From an uncultured Lachnospiraceae bacterium (GTDB lineage Bacteria > Bacillota_A > Clostridia > Lachnospirales > Lachnospiraceae), in the NCBI GenBank assembly GCA_910585355.1, contig CAJUDN010000022.1:1-21449 (forward strand): a stretch of DNA of 21,449 bases. The letters run 5' to 3'. Each line of letters starts with the position of its first letter. Position 1 is the stretch's first letter. Below are positions 14,117 through 21,449 of the stretch, piece by piece. The notes under the pieces are model-generated. The model was not told the origin of the DNA. It saw only the letters and a list, made by a program, of their open reading frames with translations, and searched no databases. A program made the translations under genes and the position numbers.

Positions 14117-17100
14117 CTAGCACAGGTACATATCAATCAGACGTTTAATCTCCGAAGAATCAATTCCACCGTTAAGCGAATCTTTTGATACAATCAGGTT
14201 TTCCCCCTCCACAATATCGTGCTTTTTATAGAGCGCCTGCTTCTCTTTCCAATGTCTGTTGTACGCCGCGTCGCCAGGCATACCGCAATGCTCCCAGTAG
14301 AAGCACAGGCCGCTTTCCGCATCCTCGATGGTAAAATCCGGAATGCGAATGCCGTCTTCGCCCAAATCTAACTCTTTTTCATACTCATATTCAATACCTG
14401 CTTCATAAAGCATATTGGCAATGATAACTTCCGATTTTGAGCGAACCAGGTCGCCTTTAAGTGTTCTATGGATCAGAGCCTGTTCATAATACTTCTTCTT
14501 ATACTCGACAATGTCAGGCGCCTCAAAAAGACAGGTAAATCTTCTGGCGGCTTCGGAGTAAGATGCCGATGCATAGTCTCTCAGATGGTAAGCTGCATCA
14601 TTGTAGAGAATCACCAGTTTGTCTTTCTGTCTTGTGATCGCAGTATAAAGCAATTCCTTAGAAAGCAATCCCCCCGGCTCTCCCAAAACAAGAATCACTT
14701 TTCCGAACTCGCTTCCCTGGGATTTATGGACAGTAAGGGCATATGCAAGTTCCAGGTCAGAGGTTCCTTCTTCGGCAACGGTTGAGAGCCAGTTATAATT
14801 ACAATGCGGCTGCGACGAAAATACGACCTGATGAGTATTCTTTTTATCTTTAGGCTTTTGCCAAATCCTTTCGACAATACCGACTTCACCATTTGCGACA
14901 TATCCATCCTCAGCCAATCGCGTTTTCACATTGTAGCCCCTGATTTTCTGATTACGTACATTAATTACCTTATCGCCAAATACAATACCATCCGTTCCAA
15001 GCAGGTTGCGGGTTCCACGAACTCTGCAGTCACGCAGCGTCATCATTCCCTGAGAACGGTATTTTTCGTGGATATACCGGTTGATTGTGGCAGTACCGAT
15101 AGCCGCATCGTTTCGGTATGCGGATAGGATCTGCCAATCCTCAATTTTCTTAGGATCCGAGCCAAAATTCATCCAGCCGGAATTTATCGTACCGCCAATG
15201 GAAACGTTGAATCCCTGAATATCATCGACATCCTCCATACAGGTTTCTTCTGCAATCGTTTCAAAAATTTTCTGCTCCAATTCTTCGGGCGTAGACCACC
15301 TTTTGAACGAAACGTACTCTCCAAGCTCTCCGCCCTGCAATTTGATGAAGATGCTGTCATCCAGATTCTCAGAATCACCAGTGTACCATTTCGAGAGTTC
15401 CGTATCTCCCCGTGGAACGCCGTCCTTTGACAGCTGACGCATGGTAACTGTAAGTTCGCCAAATCCCTTTCCTACCTTTGGAAACTCCTTAACACCGTGA
15501 TTCAGATATCGTACCAAATCCACAAAAGGACGACCGGCCCCGATAGGCGGCAGCTGATTCGGATCACCGACCAAAATAATTCTCTTTGCATTTTTTCGAA
15601 GCGCCTGAAGTAACGCGCCGAACATTTCTTCCGTCAGCATGGAACTCTCGTCAATGATAACCGTAAACGGAACATTCCCGGCATCCTCATTGGAAAGGCG
15701 ATACTCCATAGTATATCCATTAAAGCGCCTGCTCTCGCTCAGGAATTGTGCAACCGTTTTCGCTGTGCTGTCAACTCCCTGCATACGCATAGCCTGACTC
15801 ATGCGGACTCTCGCCTTTCCTGTAGGAGCCAGCAGCAGCACTCCGCCTTTTCGGATTTGTTCCGATTTACACAGCAGCGCAAGAAGTGTTGTTTTGCCGG
15901 TGCCTGCGCCGCCGATCAGGACAGACAGACGGGACTCTGCAAGTTCTTTAAGGATTGCCGCTTTTTCGGTTCTTGCCCGCTCCTCAAATTCCGACTGCGG
16001 TTGTCCGTTAAAAGCATCGTCTACAATTTCACGCCAGTTTTCGTTGATTTCATGTCTGATTCCCTTCAGGCGCTTGTTAACAGAAGATCGGATCACTTCA
16101 TCCATCTCAAAGAGTCTGTTAAGCTGATATGTTTTTTCTCCATTTACGCATGCAATCACCTTTAATTCTTCTTCCAGAAAAGAAGAAAATCCGTTGATAA
16201 TATCACTGGTTACCTGGCAGGATGGCTCGACAGCCAGGCTGTTGATGTCCTCAATCAGCTTGTCAACCGGATATACTGTGTGTCCATTCATGGCGTGATA
16301 TTCTAAAATACTGATAAAATACGCTCTTACACGACGTTTGTCATTGCAGGAATCCAGCGCGGACGGCGCCTGCAGCGGATTTGTATTTCTAATCTCTTCC
16401 GGTGGATATACCGCCATGTCGATTTTCTTAACAGGGATAACCACTTCAAAAGATGCCCGTCTTGTTCTCTCATACAAAATATAAGGATTCTTAATGATCT
16501 CCGTATCAGAACACAGAAACCCAATCTTTTTTCGTTCTTCGGGATAATATATGTGGTATGCCTGGATTTCTGTCAACGACATTCTCGCAAGAAGCCAAAA
16601 CAGCTGCCTGCGCTCGGCCGGCAGGGAACGGAACGTATCCAGTTCCGTTTTTCCTAACACGGAAAGCGCCTTTTTAGAGAAATACTTTTGGGGAGCGCAA
16701 AAAGATGCTTCCACGACTTCCTCATACCGGGATACATCATCTATATGTTTCTTTATTTCCTTGGCAATGACCTCCCCCCGCCGGAATCCAATCACAGAAA
16801 GCATGACTCCAAGTCCGGGAAATGGGCCGCGGTCGCGCCAGACTTCCTGGAGACGCTGTTTTGCCCATAAAATACATTCATTCCAGTTGCCCGGAATACA
16901 CGTTTTAATAATCTCAAGAGCCTTGACCGACTGGAGCAATACGCTGATTACCGCGTCATAAGACAGTCGTTCTGTTGCGTAGGAGAATTCATCGAAATAA
17001 TCATCCTCTGCAAAGACCGTCACGGTTCCTATGTCGAACTCCGGATGTTCGGAAGCATATTCCATCATCTCTCGATATGGAAGCAGAAAACCGTCTTTTC

Positions 17101-17791
17101 GGTCATCACGAATCGAATGGCCAAGCATAGTTTCCCAGAGAATGGAGCGTAAATCACCGGCATCCGTATGGTTGTGCTCAGGTGGTTCCGTTATAGACGT
17201 AATTCTGCCGATGCCCATGACCACACGTTTGGCATCATCAATAAACGGAACCTGCTTCGCATACGGAATTACCAGAGAAGAACCTGGCTGTACGTCTTCA
17301 TAAAAAGCTTTGAAGATAGCTCTCTGGTTCGTGGCATCCTGAACCCAGTTCGTAAGAAACGGCAGATCGGGCTCTCTGGCCGGATCATAATCAATCGCAA
17401 ACCTGCGTACCAGGTTATCGATGTTATCATCATCCGCCTTGTAAAGCATGGTCCATCCAAAAGGTCTTGCCGGAAGGGAGAAAGGCGGGTACACCAGTTC
17501 TGTTTCGTAGAAATGACCATGCGTTTTCATGTTGCTCGCTTTATATGGGTGGATGGACATCCGTACATAGCTGTCCGGAGACATGAAACAACCGCCCTCA
17601 GACAAACAGGGAATTTCCGCCTCATGCCCTTTGATCGGGCAACCACTTAATTTTTCTTCCAGTTCATCATCTCTGCTGCCGGAGATATTCTTTAATCTCA
17701 GGCAGGCATTGTTATAACAGGGCTTGTCGCAGACAAAGCCGTTATAGCCATTATCTTTCCATGGTATTCTCACGGATAAATGTTGAGCCAT
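14117..17791 (-). CDS. RecD-like SF1B helicase with Cys-rich head and nuclease-like tail
   Basis: The 1224-residue protein starts at 17791 after GGAGGTGG. Residues 1-70 are Cys-rich (Cys21, 25, 30, 51, 62, 68), a likely metal or Fe-S site. Residues about 70-600 are unassigned. The helicase core resembles RecD2: Walker A GGAGTGKT (627-634), Walker B DESS (714-717), GDPNQLPP (742-749), TVHKSQGSEF (1020-1029) and LLYTAITRQK (1047-1056), pointing to 5'-3' DNA unwinding. The C-terminus has a PD-(D/E)xK-like order: SEVIIANMLYEAGIEYEYE (Glu1121), IRIPDFTIE (Asp1152), FYWEHCGM (Glu1167) and a following WKEK. It is much larger than ordinary RecD2 (about 740-850). A combined helicase-nuclease in an accessory region suggests DNA repair or phage defence; that role is inferred. 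It begins 51 bases after the hydrolase gene and could be read from the same transcript. Confidence 0.85.
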   Translation of the reverse strand: MAQHLSVRIPWKDNGYNGFVCDKPCYNNACLRLKNISGSRDDELEEKLSGCPIKGHEAEIPCLSEGGCFMSPDSYVRMSIHPYKASNMKTHGHFYETELVYPPFSLPARPFGWTMLYKADDDNIDNLVRRFAIDYDPAREPDLPFLTNWVQDATNQRAIFKAFYEDVQPGSSLVIPYAKQVPFIDDAKRVVMGIGRITSITEPPEHNHTDAGDLRSILWETMLGHSIRDDRKDGFLLPYREMMEYASEHPEFDIGTVTVFAEDDYFDEFSYATERLSYDAVISVLLQSVKALEIIKTCIPGNWNECILWAKQRLQEVWRDRGPFPGLGVMLSVIGFRRGEVIAKEIKKHIDDVSRYEEVVEASFCAPQKYFSKKALSVLGKTELDTFRSLPAERRQLFWLLARMSLTEIQAYHIYYPEERKKIGFLCSDTEIIKNPYILYERTRRASFEVVIPVKKIDMAVYPPEEIRNTNPLQAPSALDSCNDKRRVRAYFISILEYHAMNGHTVYPVDKLIEDINSLAVEPSCQVTSDIINGFSSFLEEELKVIACVNGEKTYQLNRLFEMDEVIRSSVNKRLKGIRHEINENWREIVDDAFNGQPQSEFEERARTEKAAILKELAESRLSVLIGGAGTGKTTLLALLCKSEQIRKGGVLLLAPTGKARVRMSQAMRMQGVDSTAKTVAQFLSESRRFNGYTMEYRLSNEDAGNVPFTVIIDESSMLTEEMFGALLQALRKNAKRIILVGDPNQLPPIGAGRPFVDLVRYLNHGVKEFPKVGKGFGELTVTMRQLSKDGVPRGDTELSKWYTGDSENLDDSIFIKLQGGELGEYVSFKRWSTPEELEQKIFETIAEETCMEDVDDIQGFNVSIGGTINSGWMNFGSDPKKIEDWQILSAYRNDAAIGTATINRYIHEKYRSQGMMTLRDCRVRGTRNLLGTDGIVFGDKVINVRNQKIRGYNVKTRLAEDGYVANGEVGIVERIWQKPKDKKNTHQVVFSSQPHCNYNWLSTVAEEGTSDLELAYALTVHKSQGSEFGKVILVLGEPGGLLSKELLYTAITRQKDKLVILYNDAAYHLRDYASASYSEAARRFTCLFEAPDIVEYKKKYYEQALIHRTLKGDLVRSKSEVIIANMLYEAGIEYEYEKELDLGEDGIRIPDFTIEDAESGLCFYWEHCGMPGDAAYNRHWKEKQALYKKHDIVEGENLIVSKDSLNGGIDSSEIKRLIDMYLC

Positions 17792-17842
17792 TTTCCACCT
17801 CCGTTTTCAGTCCTTGTGAAACGCTGCAGTTTCCATTTCTAC

Positions 17843-18697
17843 CTATTCTTCAGCCTTATTGCAGTTTGAAGTCAAGATCCCGTACTTCTCCGGATGGCGG
17901 TACTTATTTCCCATCACCTCGTTCGCACGGTATTCCCGAAGCATATCCAAATCAATCTCAGCCAGATAGACGCCTTCCCCGCCCGGCGCCTCAAAGATGC
18001 ACATATCCCGTACCCCTGGCTCATCGCGCAGCCATGCGACGCCGTCAAATACGGCAGAATGCCCGTTGCAGTCCGGCTGTCCGGCAGGATAATTGCACGT
18101 GGCAATCGCAAGCATATTTTCATAAGCTCTGGTACGGAGCGCTGCAAGACGGTTTATTTCCAGCGGGCAGGCATTTGGAGCAAGAACAACTTCTGCACCT
18201 TTGAGCATCAGGATTCTTGCGCTTTCAGGAAATTCTCTGTCAAAACAAATCATAGAACCGACTTTGACAGTCCCCCTGCCGGTATCCAGGTCGGCAACGT
18301 GAAAATCCTCTCCAGACGACAGCATCTTCTCCGAATCAAAATCACATGTATGTACTTTGGAGTAATGTAATACCTCCCTACCATTTCTGTCAAAAAGTAT
18401 CACAGAATTCCGCGGTTTTTGGTTATGCCTCTCAAGAAATGTAATGCCGACTGCCATCTGCAGTTTTTCCGCCAGATTACGGAAGCCCTGTATAAAATCG
18501 CTGTCAGCGGAAATTGATAATTCATTAACAGTTTTCTCATCCTCTGGAATCACATAGCCATCACTCCACATTTCCGGGAACAAGGCGATGTCCGCATCCA
18601 TCCCCTTTGCCTTTTCACAGGCAGCACTTCCTATCATAAATTGTTCTTCCAGATTTTTCCCTGGAAGCAGCTGAAGCAACGCAACTTTCAAAACCAT
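17843..18697 (-). CDS. Carbon-nitrogen hydrolase (nitrilase superfamily)
   Basis: The start at 18697 is chosen because AAGGAGG lies 7 bases upstream; an ATG eight codons earlier has no site. The 284-residue protein carries the nitrilase catalytic triad: Glu42 in LFPEMWSDGY, Lys114 in HYSKVHTCDF and Cys151 in MICFDREFPESA. It is a cytosolic amidase or nitrilase-type enzyme that hydrolyses a non-peptide C-N bond. The length is usual for the branch that includes N-carbamoylputrescine amidase and omega-amidase, but the substrate cannot be read from the sequence. It lies 78 bases after the MATE gene and 51 bases before the large helicase on the same strand, so the three may share a transcript. Confidence 0.9.
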   Translation of the reverse strand: MVLKVALLQLLPGKNLEEQFMIGSAACEKAKGMDADIALFPEMWSDGYVIPEDEKTVNELSISADSDFIQGFRNLAEKLQMAVGITFLERHNQKPRNSVILFDRNGREVLHYSKVHTCDFDSEKMLSSGEDFHVADLDTGRGTVKVGSMICFDREFPESARILMLKGAEVVLAPNACPLEINRLAALRTRAYENMLAIATCNYPAGQPDCNGHSAVFDGVAWLRDEPGVRDMCIFEAPGGEGVYLAEIDLDMLREYRANEVMGNKYRHPEKYGILTSNCNKAEE

Positions 18698-18775
18698 ATT
18701 TTTCCTCCTTATAATTCGCATATCATTATTTATTCTTCACATCTTCTCCATAAACTGCGGGACGGTCCCTGAGCG

Positions 18776-20104
18776 TCATCGACGCCGCATTACCAATAAA
18801 TATGCCGCTCCTAAAAACACCGCCGCCGATGTCCAGGCAACCGGATGGCAAAAGCAGGCCGCTGCGTAATTTTTTATCTCCATGGCTGCAAATGCCATAA
18901 GGAGACGCGCCGCCATTTCCACGATGCCGCCGGCCATAGGCAGAAGTCCATACCCGCATCCCTGCATAATATTACGGAAAACGAAAATGGTACTGAGAGG
19001 AATAAAAAAAACCGTGCATATTTTCGTGTATGTCCACGCCCATGGAAACATCTCAGAAAGGTCTGCATCTGCAGAAAAGAAAATCCGAAGTGCCGGCTCC
19101 AGAATACCGCACATGCAAAGAGCAGCCAGAATTCCATATGTGATTTCTGCAATAAGTGCCGCACGCACTCCTTCCCGGATTCTTCTATAATCCCCCTTTC
19201 CGAAATTCTGGCCGCCATAAACTGCAACAGCCTGTCCAATGGCCACCATTCCCTGTTCCGCAAGAGATTCTAATTTCCCCGCCGCTGTATAGGATGCCAC
19301 AGCCACTGTGCCAAATAAATTAACTGCCGACTGCATCACAATGCCGCCGAAGGCGGTAATCGTGAACTGAAGTCCCATAGGAATTCCCATGGATAGCTGG
19401 AAACCCGCGTCACGCCCATTCGGTTTCCACATTCCTTTCGATGGCATCAGAACAGGAACCTTTGCACAGATATATCCTCCACAGAGGACAGCGGAAACAG
19501 CCTGAGCCGCGACAGTTGCCAAAGCCGCCCCCTTTGTTCCCCAGCCAAAGCGCAAAACAAACAAAAGATCCAGCGCCACATTGAGACATGACGAAAAGAA
19601 CAGAAAAAACAACGGGACACGGCTGTTTCCGATAGCCCTGAGAAACGCGGAAAACAGATTATAAAAAAAAGTGGCTGCCATTCCTGCACTGATTACCATG
19701 ATGTAGGTATATGCTTCCAGAAAAATACCAGTTGGGGTATTCATAAAGTGCAAAAGCGGCTTCATGGATCCCAAGGCTAAAAGTGTTAAGACAACCGCCG
19801 ATGCCATTGACAAAACAACGCCGCTTGCCACACTCTTTCTCACGCCGTTTAAGTCGCCTGCGCCGTACCGTTGCGATGTCAGAATAGAGAATCCGGAGGT
19901 AATACCCTGTGCAAACCCTGTCAGTAAGAACATAATAATTCCGGTTGCGCCAACCGCCGCCAGTGCATCGGCCCCCACAAACCGCCCAACAATAATCGTA
20001 TCCGCCATATTATAAAACTGTTGAAAAACGTTGCCGGCCATTAATGGCAAGGCAAACTTCAAGAGCACTGACATCGGCCGGCCCTTCGTCATATCCAGTT
20101 CCAT
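18776..20104 (-). CDS. MATE family efflux transporter
   Basis: The start at 20104 is chosen because AAGGAG (20115-20120) lies 10 bases upstream and the preceding in-frame ATG would include it. The 442-residue protein has about 12 hydrophobic segments in two similar halves, the MATE layout. Conserved pieces are the opening KFALPLMAGNVFQQFYNMAD and TIIVGRFVGADALAAVGATG in the first half. The second half has QLSMGIPMGLQFTITAFGGI, YTAAGKLESLAEQGMVAIGQ and VYGGQNFGKGDYRRI. These transporters expel drugs or metabolites in exchange for Na+ or H+. It is of the DinF/NorM-like type common in clostridia, where many copies occur, so the substrate cannot be inferred. A good promoter lies just upstream. 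Confidence 0.9.
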   Translation of the reverse strand: MELDMTKGRPMSVLLKFALPLMAGNVFQQFYNMADTIIVGRFVGADALAAVGATGIIMFLLTGFAQGITSGFSILTSQRYGAGDLNGVRKSVASGVVLSMASAVVLTLLALGSMKPLLHFMNTPTGIFLEAYTYIMVISAGMAATFFYNLFSAFLRAIGNSRVPLFFLFFSSCLNVALDLLFVLRFGWGTKGAALATVAAQAVSAVLCGGYICAKVPVLMPSKGMWKPNGRDAGFQLSMGIPMGLQFTITAFGGIVMQSAVNLFGTVAVASYTAAGKLESLAEQGMVAIGQAVAVYGGQNFGKGDYRRIREGVRAALIAEITYGILAALCMCGILEPALRIFFSADADLSEMFPWAWTYTKICTVFFIPLSTIFVFRNIMQGCGYGLLPMAGGIVEMAARLLMAFAAMEIKNYAAACFCHPVAWTSAAVFLGAAYLLVMRRR

Positions 20105-20147
20105 CCTCTGTTTTCTCCTTCGCATTTTCAGTTGTTTTGTTCATGAG

Positions 20148-20176
20148 AGCATATCATGAAATCCTTGGCAATTCAA
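20148..20176 (-). promoter_or_regulatory. Promoter of the MATE gene
   Basis: On the minus strand TTGAAT (20171-20176) is 17 bases before TATGCT (20148-20153), with a TG one base ahead of the -10 box (extended -10). The start codon is 44 bases downstream. Two TCATGA palindromes flank the -10 box and could be operator half-sites. Confidence 0.5.
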
Positions 20177-20233
20177 GTCTCCGGGCATTAAAAAATATTC
20201 CCGGCGCATGTGAGCAAGATCTTTCCTATGAAC

Positions 20234-20271
20234 AAAAACGGCCAGAACACTCATTGCAGGTGTTCTGGCCG
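20234..20271 (-). terminator. Terminator of the opp operon
   Basis: CGGCCAGAACAC (20239-20250) and its exact complement GTGTTCTGGCCG (20260-20271) form a 12-base-pair stem with a 9-base loop. On the minus strand it is followed by TTTTTG. It stands 31 bases after the oppF stop codon and is a strong rho-independent terminator. Confidence 0.9.
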
Positions 20272-20301
20272 GATTTATTACCATAGATACCGATATTGGA
20301 A

Positions 20302-21255
20302 TTAATCGCAAAGGAAGCAGGAAACAAAATGTCCTGGAGCAATTTCCTTAAGCGGCGGCTCCTCCGCGCGGCAGCGGTCGGTTGCATGCGGGCAGCGGTT
20401 TGCGAAACGGCATGCCTTCGGCGGCTCGATAGGAGAAGTAATCTCACCTTTCAGTAAGATGCGCTCACGCTTGTTATCCAAAGATGGAATCGGAATCGCA
20501 GATAACAGCGCCTGTGTATACGGATGTACCGGATTCGCAAACAGTTCTTCTGATGGAGCTTTCTCAATCAGTCTGCCAAGATACATAACCGCGATATCAT
20601 CTGAGAAGTGGTTTACAACGGATAAGTCATGGGTAATGAACATATAGGTCAGTCCCATCTTACGCTGCAGCTCCTTCATCAGGTTTAAGATCTGTGCCTG
20701 AATGGAAACATCAAGGGCAGATACAGGCTCATCACAGACGATGAATTTCGGATTCAGAGCCAATGCACGGGCAATACCAATACGCTGGCGGCGTCCGCCA
20801 TCCAGCTCGTGAGGATATGTATTGATTAAACGGTCTGCAAGACCTACAATCTCCATCAGCTCACGGACACGGTCCATCTGTTCGTTCTTATTTGTAATAA
20901 TCTTATTGATTTTCAGCGGATCCGCAATGATCTGGCTGATCGTCTTACGCGGATTCAGGCTGGAGAACGGGTCCTGGAAAATGATCTGCATCTCGGTACG
21001 TTTCTTACGCATATCTTCATCAGACAGCTTAACAACGTCCTGGCCTTCGAAAAGGACCTCACCGGAGGTGGGCTCCAGCAGACGCAAAATGGCACGTCCT
21101 GTGGTAGACTTACCGCAGCCGGACTCACCTACTACGCCTAACGTTTTTCCTCTCTCAATGGTAAAGGTAACATCGTCAACGGCGTGCAGCATTCCCTTCG
21201 GTGTTTTGAAATACTTTTTCAAATTTTTAACTTCAAGCAACGGCTGTGTGCTCAT
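20302..21255 (-). CDS. oppF: Oligopeptide/dipeptide ABC transporter ATP-binding protein OppF
   Basis: The 317-residue ATPase powers uptake of peptides through the membrane pair OppBC together with OppD. Walker A is GESGCGKST (43-51), the Q-loop Gln94 lies in IIFQDPFSSLNP, Walker B is FIVCDEP (171-177), and the switch His is in FITHDLS. The signature loop reads LDGGRRQ (151-157) where LSGGQRQ is textbook; this variant is usual in clostridial OppF as I recall. The C-terminal oligo_HPY extension has a Cys cluster (CRFANRCPHATDRC, final CFLCD) seen in the family. The ATG overlaps the oppD stop by four bases (ATGA), so the two are translationally coupled. DppF is an equally possible name. Confidence 0.9.
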   Translation of the reverse strand: MSTQPLLEVKNLKKYFKTPKGMLHAVDDVTFTIERGKTLGVVGESGCGKSTTGRAILRLLEPTSGEVLFEGQDVVKLSDEDMRKKRTEMQIIFQDPFSSLNPRKTISQIIADPLKINKIITNKNEQMDRVRELMEIVGLADRLINTYPHELDGGRRQRIGIARALALNPKFIVCDEPVSALDVSIQAQILNLMKELQRKMGLTYMFITHDLSVVNHFSDDIAVMYLGRLIEKAPSEELFANPVHPYTQALLSAIPIPSLDNKRERILLKGEITSPIEPPKACRFANRCPHATDRCRAEEPPLKEIAPGHFVSCFLCD

Positions 21256-21449
21256 CGTATGTTCACCTTCCCCTCATGAATATTGTCTTTGTTATACAGG
21301 TGACATTCAACGTAATGAGTATCATTGCGGTATACGCGCTCCGGCTTCTGCGTTTTACAGATTTCCATTGCGTAATCACAACGCGGACAGAATGCACATC
21401 CCTTCGGAAGGTTGCTGGGGTCAGGCATCAATCCTTTAATCGGTTTAAG
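21252..21449 (-). CDS. oppD: Oligopeptide ABC transporter ATP-binding protein OppD, C-terminus (partial)
   Basis: The last 65 codons of the gene upstream of oppF run off the right edge. They contain LPKGCAFCPRCDYAMEICKT, the C-terminal Cys motif of the oligo_HPY extension found in OppD/DppD and OppF/DppF. Then comes PERVYRNDTHYVECHLYN, the usual ending. The stop TGA (21252-21254) overlaps the oppF start in ATGA. The position before oppF in the same operon makes OppD the likely identity. Confidence 0.85.
   Translation of the reverse strand, partial: LKPIKGLMPDPSNLPKGCAFCPRCDYAMEICKTQKPERVYRNDTHYVECHLYNKDNIHEGKVNIR

Noticed and set aside
17168..17650. 160-codon plus-strand frame inside the helicase gene
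   Set aside because: It lies wholly antisense to conserved helicase coding sequence and has no recognisable domain.
20822..21439. 205-codon plus-strand frame opposite oppF/oppD
   Set aside because: It is the antisense shadow of the well-supported OppF and OppD sequences, rich in Ser, Arg and Ile as such shadows are.

Overview
The window looks like a low-to-mid GC Firmicutes chromosome, most likely a gut clostridium of the Lachnospiraceae. This rests on strong AGGAGG-type ribosome sites, the style of the OppDF proteins, and a replication-initiator N-terminus and recombinase typical of integrative elements in that family. No database search was possible, so the taxon is an inference. Almost every real gene is on the minus strand and reads from right to left. 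No tRNA, rRNA or CRISPR array was seen.

Left end (1-2040) is mobile-element debris. It holds the N-terminus of a replication-initiator-like protein running off the edge, a frameshifted XRE-type regulator, a 93-bp element with perfect 16-bp inverted ends, the first ~50 codons of an IS1182-type transposase, a loose HsdS target-recognition fragment, and a tyrosine recombinase wrecked by an internal deletion.

2047-10258 is a type I restriction-modification operon: a DUF262/HNH (GmrSD-like) gene, then hsdR, hsdM and hsdS. hsdM and hsdS are joined by a TAATG stop-start overlap, as are hsdR and hsdM. hsdR carries an in-frame amber codon where a Trp would be expected, which separates the nuclease part from the helicase part. 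The dead recombinase plus spare HsdS fragment next to hsdS are the remains of a specificity-switching (phase-variation) cassette. The locus therefore looks frozen: methylation and recognition genes intact, cutting and switching probably lost.

10281-17791 is an accessory region: a winged-helix remnant, a VWA protein, a macro-domain protein with a helix-turn-helix-like tail, a small N6-methylase remnant, a sugar O-acetyltransferase with a DUF3788 protein, and a 1224-residue RecD-like helicase with a Cys-rich N-terminus and a nuclease-like C-terminus. VWA plus macro, and the large helicase, are the best candidates for something not well described.

17843-21449 returns to ordinary chromosome: a carbon-nitrogen hydrolase and a MATE efflux pump (one likely transcription unit, perhaps reading on into the helicase), then oppF and the end of oppD closed by a strong terminator.
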